Below, piece after piece: positions 59,540-64,000 of a stretch of 64,000 nucleotides of DNA (position 1 is the first letter of the stretch; every line of letters begins with the position of its first letter). Below the pieces are notes generated by a model. That model had not been told where the DNA came from. It did no database searches and worked only from the letters and a program-made list of their open reading frames with translations. The position numbers and the translations under genes are program-made. This DNA comes from Methylocystis silviterrae (GTDB lineage Bacteria; Pseudomonadota; Alphaproteobacteria; Rhizobiales; Beijerinckiaceae): contig NZ_JABVWW010000001.1 of NCBI RefSeq assembly GCF_013350005.1, positions 186,001 to 250,000 on the forward strand, written 5' to 3'.

Positions 59540-60400
59540 ATGGCTAAGAGCGCTGTTCGGGTTCTTATCACCGGCGCCTCAAGCGGCATTGGGCGCGCCT
59601 TGGCGCTCGCCTATGCGCGCGAAGGCGCGAGCCTTGTCTTGCTTGGCCGCGACGCCGAGCGGCTCGACGCCGCCGCGCGCGCCTGTCTCGCAGCCGGCGC
59701 AGAGGAGGCGGAGACCCATGTCGCCGACGTGCGGGATCGCGACGCGATGGCGCGTATCGTTCAATCTGCGCATGAAAAGCGCCCCATCGACATTCTCGTC
59801 GCCAACGCCGGCGTCGCGACGGGCCTTTCGCCCGGCCAGCTTCTCGAAACGCCCGAGGCGGTCCGAGCAATGCTCAAGATCAATGTTGATGGCGTCTTCA
59901 ACACGGTCGAGCCGGCAATTCTGCCGATGTGCGCCCGTAAGAGTGGCAGAATCGCTATTGTCGGCTCGATGGCCGGCGTGCGCGCGCTCCCGCATTCGCC
60001 GGCCTATTGTGCGGCGAAGGCGTGCGTGCACATGTGGGCGGACTCCCTGCGCGCCCAGCTCGCAGCCCATGGCGTGCATGTCGCGCTGATCGTGCCGGGT
60101 TATGTGAAGACGCCCATGTCGGCGCGCACCATCGTGAAGACGCCCCTTTCGGCGCGCACTCGCCTAAAGACATCGGCGTCGGCGGGCGTCGAATCCTGGC
60201 AGCCCAGCGCCATGTCCGACGGAGAAGCCGCGCGCATCATCAAGAACGGGCTGGAGCGCCGTCGCAACGTCATCGCCTTTCCGCGTTATATGTATTGGGC
60301 GATGCGCCTCTTCTCCCTCTTGCCGGCGGCGCTCGTCGATGGCGTCATGCGCCAGTTTCCTGCCGAAGTGCCAGAGACGCCGGAACGGGAGAATTCGTGA
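59540..60400 (+). CDS. Short-chain dehydrogenase, candidate ketoacyl or ketosphinganine reductase
   Basis: A 286-residue SDR. The nucleotide-binding motif is TGASSGIG (11-18) and the catalytic Ser-Tyr-Lys are in VGSMAG, and YCAAK (Y156, K160). Directly after PGYVKTPM the substrate loop contains a 10-residue tandem duplication (VKTPMSARTI then VKTPLSARTR, residues 189-208). The C-terminus is hydrophobic (YMYWAMRLFSLLPAALVDGVM), suggesting membrane association, as in 3-ketodihydrosphingosine reductases (TSC10/KDSR). The start at 59540 has GGAGCGGGG upstream; an ATG at 59507 directly after the previous stop is possible. The GT21 gene overlaps its stop by GTGA. Confidence 0.85.
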   Translation: MAKSAVRVLITGASSGIGRALALAYAREGASLVLLGRDAERLDAAARACLAAGAEEAETHVADVRDRDAMARIVQSAHEKRPIDILVANAGVATGLSPGQLLETPEAVRAMLKINVDGVFNTVEPAILPMCARKSGRIAIVGSMAGVRALPHSPAYCAAKACVHMWADSLRAQLAAHGVHVALIVPGYVKTPMSARTIVKTPLSARTRLKTSASAGVESWQPSAMSDGEAARIIKNGLERRRNVIAFPRYMYWAMRLFSLLPAALVDGVMRQFPAEVPETPERENS

Positions 60401-61557
60401 CGGCCTACACCGTCCTTACTTGGGCCGCAGGCGGCTATTGGATGATCGCCGTCGCTTTGCTTGTCGTCTCTGTCGCGGCGACGATCGCGCAGCCCTGGCT
60501 TGCCGCGCGCCGCGCCACGCGCCGAGACCAGCCGCCGGTCTCGGTCGTGCTTCCCGTCAAGATGCTCGAGGACCAGTTCGACCGCACGCAAGAGTCCGCG
60601 CTGACGCAGCACTACCGCGATTTCGACGTGACCGTCTCCGCAACCGACATCAAGGAGCCGGCCGTCGAGCGCATGCGCGCCATTTTCGCGCGTCACCCGT
60701 CTGTTCCGTCGCGCATTCTCCGCTCGACAGCGAAATTCGCGGTCAGTCCGAAGGTCGATAATCTTTATGCGCCGTTCATGCAGGCGACGCACGACGTCAT
60801 ACTGATGAAGGACGCCAATGTGCTGCTTGAGCCGGACGCGCTGGCGCAGCACGTCAGGCAGCTGACGGACGATGTCGGGCTCGTCTGCGCCATCCCGTAT
60901 TGTGCACGACTCGAGAATTTCGCCGCGCAAGTCGAGGCTGCGATCATTAACGGTCCGCATGCCCGCATGCTGTTTCTCGCCTCGGCGCTGGGGCAGGGGC
61001 ATGGCGTCGGCAAAATCATGCTGTTTCGACGTTCGGATTTCCTGCGCGCGGGAGGCTTTGACGCGATTTCCCATACGGTCGGCGAAGACAACGCCTTGGC
61101 CAAGGCGATGCGGCGGATCGGCAAACGCCCGGTCTTTTCCCACAGGCTTGTTCGTCAGGAGCTCGGCGCGCGCACGTTCGACGATGTTTATCAGCGGCAA
61201 TTGCGCTGGAGCGTCATTCGCCGCAGCGACGAACTCATCTCATTCCTCGCCGAGCCAATATGCCAAGCGGTTCCAGCAGTTATCGCTTCAGCGCTCGCGG
61301 CCCCGCTCGTCGGGATTTCGCCAATTGCCGCCGCGTCGGGGACGCTTATGCTGTGGTTTGCGCTTGAGACATTGCTTTCTGTGGCCAAAGGATGGCAGTT
61401 ATCGTGGGCTGCGCCTGCGGTGTTTGTGGTCCGCGAGGCGACGATGCTGGCGGTCTGGTTGAACGCCTGGGTCACTGACCAGGTGGTTTGGGCGAGGGAC
61501 AGCGTGAACGCGCGCGCCGGGGCGAAGCCCTCGCCGGTTCCGCACGAAGAAGGATAG
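60397..61557 (+). CDS. GT21 glycosyltransferase, ceramide glucosyltransferase-like
   Basis: A 386-residue membrane glycosyltransferase. Segment order matches the ceramide glucosyltransferase family: an N-terminal membrane span, VSVVLPVKMLEDQFDR, FAVSPKVDNLYAPF (compare NPKINNL in human UGCG), the Asp of MKDAN (D139), GLVCAIPYCARLENFAAQVE, the Asp of GED (D231), and the (R/Q)xxRW signature RQLRW (R267-W271), then C-terminal membrane helices. GT21 enzymes put glucose (or, in some rhizobia, sugars processively) on ceramide or diacylglycerol. The hopanoid-associated HpnI group is related and is the main alternative. GTG start at 60397 overlaps the SDR stop. Confidence 0.85.
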   Translation: MTAYTVLTWAAGGYWMIAVALLVVSVAATIAQPWLAARRATRRDQPPVSVVLPVKMLEDQFDRTQESALTQHYRDFDVTVSATDIKEPAVERMRAIFARHPSVPSRILRSTAKFAVSPKVDNLYAPFMQATHDVILMKDANVLLEPDALAQHVRQLTDDVGLVCAIPYCARLENFAAQVEAAIINGPHARMLFLASALGQGHGVGKIMLFRRSDFLRAGGFDAISHTVGEDNALAKAMRRIGKRPVFSHRLVRQELGARTFDDVYQRQLRWSVIRRSDELISFLAEPICQAVPAVIASALAAPLVGISPIAAASGTLMLWFALETLLSVAKGWQLSWAAPAVFVVREATMLAVWLNAWVTDQVVWARDSVNARAGAKPSPVPHEEG

Positions 61558-61565
61558 GCCGTTTG

Positions 61566-62861
61566 GTGCTGGGGCTTTTTCAATTCCTCGTCGACGCGGT
61601 CGCGATGGTCTGCGCTTCGATCCTGATGGCGATCGGAATCGGCTATCTGATCGTCATCGGCCGCTTCTGTCACGACCAGCTGCGCGGCGTGCGCGATCCC
61701 GAAGCGCCTGCCATCCCTGACACGGATCTGCCGCGGGTCGTGCTTCAGATCCCCGTTTTCAACGAGCCGCTCGTGACCGAGCAGTCGTTGCGCTGCGTCG
61801 CGCTTCTCGACTGGCCCAAGGATAGGCTGCGCATCCAGCTTCTCGACGATTCGACGGACGAGACGAGCGCGCGGGCAGACGCGGTGGCGGCGGAGCTTCG
61901 CGTCGGCGGCGCCGTGATCGACCATGTGCGGCGCGCCGATCGCTCGGGCTTCAAGGCGGGGGCCTGCGCGCATGGCCTCACGCTCACCCACGAACCCTTT
62001 GTCGCCATGCTCGACGCCGACTTCCGTCCGCCGCCCAATTGGCTCAAACGAACGGTCCCGCTTTTTCTGACCGACGAGCGCATCGGCTTCGTGCAGTCGC
62101 GCTGCGAGTTCCAGAATTTCGAGAAAAACTGGCTGACGCGCGCCCAGGGCCTCGTGCAGGACGGCCATTATCTCGTCGAACAGCGCTCACGCGCGCATGC
62201 CGGCTGGCTCTTTCAATTCAACGGCACCGGCGGAATCTGGCGACGCGCGACGGTCGAGGACGCCGGCGGCTGGTCCGACTATTCGCTATGCGAGGACCTC
62301 GACCTCACCGTGCGCGCGGCGCTCCAGGGATGGCATGGGCTTTTTGTCTCGGAGCCGCCGATTCCCGGTCAGGTGCCGGAGGGAATCCGCGATTTCCGCC
62401 GCCAGCAAAGGCGATGGTCGAACGGATTCGTGCAGGTCGCGCAAAAGACCGTCCTGCCGATCTGGCGTTCGCCATGGAGCCTGACGCGCCGCGTGATGGC
62501 GATCTCGCTGATCGCTCATCAGATTTTCTTCCCCACAGCCGCCATCGGACTCATCGCCTTCTTCCTTGGCGTGATCCTGCACGGATCGCTCGCGCCCTTC
62601 GCCGGGATGTTGGAGATCATCGGACTCATGACGGTCCTGGTGGCGCTCGGCATCACGCTGCCGCCCTATCTGGCGCTCAAGCGCGGGACCCTCGCCGATT
62701 ATGTGAAAACGGTCGCGTCGATTCCGCCGCTGATGATCTATCTCGCCTTCGCCAATGGCGCGAAGATCCTCCAAACCCTGCGCGGGCGTAAATCGACGTT
62801 CAAGCGCACGCCCAAGCTCGACCATGAAGCGGCGACGCCGATCGACGCTGAGGTGGAGTAG
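61566..62861 (+). CDS. GT2 glycosyltransferase, CslA/CslC-like processive type
   Basis: A 431-residue membrane glycosyltransferase with one N-terminal span (VDAVAMVCASILMAIGIGYL, about residues 8-30) and four or five C-terminal spans. The catalytic part has VLQIPVFNEPLV, LDWPKDRLRIQLLDDSTDET, FVAMLDADFRPP, FNGTGGIWRR, CEDLDLT and QQRRW (Q280-W284), the D,D,D,Q(Q/R)xRW set of processive beta-glycan synthases. The LDWPKDR block resembles plant CslA/CslC and bacterial mannan synthases. It follows the GT21 gene after 8 bp. GTG at 61566 is chosen as start; TTG at 61563 is possible. It may elongate the head group made by GT21, or build a glycan. Confidence 0.85.
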   Translation: MLGLFQFLVDAVAMVCASILMAIGIGYLIVIGRFCHDQLRGVRDPEAPAIPDTDLPRVVLQIPVFNEPLVTEQSLRCVALLDWPKDRLRIQLLDDSTDETSARADAVAAELRVGGAVIDHVRRADRSGFKAGACAHGLTLTHEPFVAMLDADFRPPPNWLKRTVPLFLTDERIGFVQSRCEFQNFEKNWLTRAQGLVQDGHYLVEQRSRAHAGWLFQFNGTGGIWRRATVEDAGGWSDYSLCEDLDLTVRAALQGWHGLFVSEPPIPGQVPEGIRDFRRQQRRWSNGFVQVAQKTVLPIWRSPWSLTRRVMAISLIAHQIFFPTAAIGLIAFFLGVILHGSLAPFAGMLEIIGLMTVLVALGITLPPYLALKRGTLADYVKTVASIPPLMIYLAFANGAKILQTLRGRKSTFKRTPKLDHEAATPIDAEVE

Positions 62862-62879
62862 GGCGAAGGCCGGTCGCGC

Positions 62880-63686
62880 TCACTCCAGCCGCGCCGGGGC
62901 CTCGAAAGCGCCGGCGTCGGTGACGATCGTTAACGTCGCGTCGGCGGCCTTGGCGGGCGCGCTGCCGGAAAAGAGCTTAAGCTCGAAGCCCTCTCCCGCG
63001 CGCGTGCTTTCAATGAAGAGCGGCTCAGGCGCTTCGGCGAAGACGTCCTCGACCTTGCCGGGTCCAAGGTAGCGCAGCCGCCACGACCCGTCCGCGCTAT
63101 TCCGCGAAACCGTAAAGCGCTTTTTGGCGTCGGCCGCGCTGAGTTTCTTTGGCACCAGGCGTTCGGCTTCGGCGATCGCCGCCGCATGAGGCGATGCGCC
63201 GGCGCGCGGCAGCTCCAGAGAAAGATCGGCGCGGCCCGGCAGGCAGATCTTGCCGCAGGAGGCGTAGTCGAGCACGAGATTGAGCGTCACCGGCGCGTTG
63301 GGATCGCGCGGCGTCACCTTCAACGGCAGGACGACGCGCGCATCATAGCCGGCGACGATGGTTCCGGCCTCGTCGATATGTTTCGGCGCCGGAAAGGACG
63401 GTTCGACCTTGGCGACATTGACCGATCTCGAGAAATCGAACGCGGGCGCCGAGCCCGACTCGCCAGGCTGGCGCCAATAGGTGATGGTTTCCGGCGCGAG
63501 CGCGATCTCGACGGCGGCGCGGTAAGCCCCGCCCTGCGGCGGGCCGGCGGACAAGAGCCGAGCGCTCGACGCCGTCCCCTTTACGATCGGAGACGCGAAG
63601 GCCGTGTTCTCCGCGAGCGACGCCGCCGGAAAGCTCTGCGCCAGCGTGACGGCTAGCGGCGCGAACAGAAAGAATTTTGAGCGCAT
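62880..63686 (-). CDS. DsbD N-terminal-domain-like exported protein
   Basis: A 268-residue precursor with a signal peptide (ending ASLAE). The mature part resembles the N-terminal domain of thiol:disulfide interchange protein DsbD: YRAAVEIALAPETITYWRQPGESG, FPAPKHIDEAGTIVAGY and LDYASCGKICLPGRADLSL, which holds the CxxxC pair (SCGKIC). No membrane or thioredoxin domain follows, so it is a stand-alone version. The start at 63686 fits the signal peptide. It is convergent with the GT2 gene and divergent from the YqgE/AlgH gene, an arrangement I recall from related genomes. Confidence 0.82.
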   Translation of the reverse strand: MRSKFFLFAPLAVTLAQSFPAASLAENTAFASPIVKGTASSARLLSAGPPQGGAYRAAVEIALAPETITYWRQPGESGSAPAFDFSRSVNVAKVEPSFPAPKHIDEAGTIVAGYDARVVLPLKVTPRDPNAPVTLNLVLDYASCGKICLPGRADLSLELPRAGASPHAAAIAEAERLVPKKLSAADAKKRFTVSRNSADGSWRLRYLGPGKVEDVFAEAPEPLFIESTRAGEGFELKLFSGSAPAKAADATLTIVTDAGAFEAPARLE

Positions 63687-63781
63687 CGTGATCCTTCGGC
63701 GCCCCCGTCCCCCAGTCAAGGCAGTCAGTTACGTGATCTGCGCCGCTTGTCCTGAGAACGCGGCGGGCGTAGCATGACCCT

Positions 63782-64000
63782 ATGAGGGCGAGCGGAAAGA
63801 AGCAAGATTTCGCGGAGAGGGTGAGCGAGCGCCGCAGCGGGCGTCCCGACGAGCGCCGCTTTCTTGATGGCCAATTGCTGATCGCGATGCCGAGCATGTT
63901 GGATCAGCGCTTCGCACGCTCGGTGATCTATCTGTGCGCCCATTCCGAAGAAGGCGCGATGGGCATCGTCGTCAACCAGGCGGCCCGTGTGCGCAATTTT
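63782..64000 (+). CDS. YqgE/AlgH family protein, N-terminal part
   Basis: The first 73 codons of a gene cut by the right edge. After a charged start ([20 protein letters not shown]) the family pattern appears: [43 protein letters not shown]0301 (YqgE/AlgH) proteins are conserved and cytosolic, with regulatory roles proposed in alginate and stress control. Start ATG at 63782. Confidence 0.88.
   Translation, partial: MRASGKKQDFAERVSERRSGRPDERRFLDGQLLIAMPSMLDQRFARSVIYLCAHSEEGAMGIVVNQAARVRNF

Noticed and set aside
57209-62861. Aryl polyene cluster
   Set aside because: ACP, ketosynthase, dehydratase and glycosyltransferases recall one, but the typical second ACP, thioesterase, ammonia-lyase and MMPL exporter are absent and the GT21 enzyme points to lipids.

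Overview
This 64 kb window is high-GC alphaproteobacterial (Hyphomicrobiales-type) chromosome. The lon-hupB order, the ptsP-prfA pair, rne/amiC/mrcA, gapR (DUF2312) and the alphaproteobacterial style of secA and RNase E all point there. A pyrophosphate-type 6-phosphofructokinase, a propionyl-CoA carboxylase beta chain and a methylmalonyl-CoA mutase small subunit fit a serine-cycle methylotroph or type II methanotroph (Methylocystis/Methylosinus-like). That genus-level idea is inference: no methane or methanol oxidation gene lies in the window. Nothing looks like a phage, plasmid or CRISPR. The only mobile-like sequences are short palindromic intergenic repeats.

Layout: 0-12 kb holds a heparinase C-terminus, purH, two small exported proteins, prfA-ptsP, a membrane GGDEF/EAL protein, a DsbA-fold isomerase and ligA. 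12-16.6 kb is a tight four-gene minus-strand operon: an alpha-oxoamine synthase (serine palmitoyltransferase-like), a large GNAT-like acyltransferase, a DES1-like desaturase and a fatty-acid-hydroxylase-like protein. 16.7-33.7 kb has ccmAB, DUF1036, an enoyl-CoA hydratase relative, mrcA, amiC, rne with a long structured leader, an aminotransferase, a YjbR/MgtC pair, modABC and trxA. 33.8-46.1 kb has an orphan terminator, pccB, a ClpP/crotonase-like secreted protein, tRNA-Val, hupB, lon, clpX, the PPi-phosphofructokinase and secA. 46.4-57 kb has small secreted proteins, a polysaccharide deacetylase, GNAT, alcohol dehydrogenase, a kinase fusion, gapR, RDD, bpt, an L,D-transpeptidase and mutA. 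57.2-62.9 kb is a seven-gene plus-strand operon: ACP, ketosynthase, two hot-dog dehydratase-like proteins, SDR, a GT21 ceramide-glucosyltransferase-like enzyme and a Csl-like GT2. The right edge has a DsbD N-domain protein and the start of a YqgE/AlgH gene.

The most interesting signal is that the operons at 12.4-16.5 kb and 57.2-62.9 kb together look like most of a glycosylated sphingolipid pathway: long-chain base synthesis, N-acylation, desaturation, hydroxylation, a dedicated ACP and fatty-acyl synthase set, a reductase and a ceramide-type glycosyltransferase. The individual family assignments are read from motifs. The combined pathway is inference and needs lipid chemistry to confirm.
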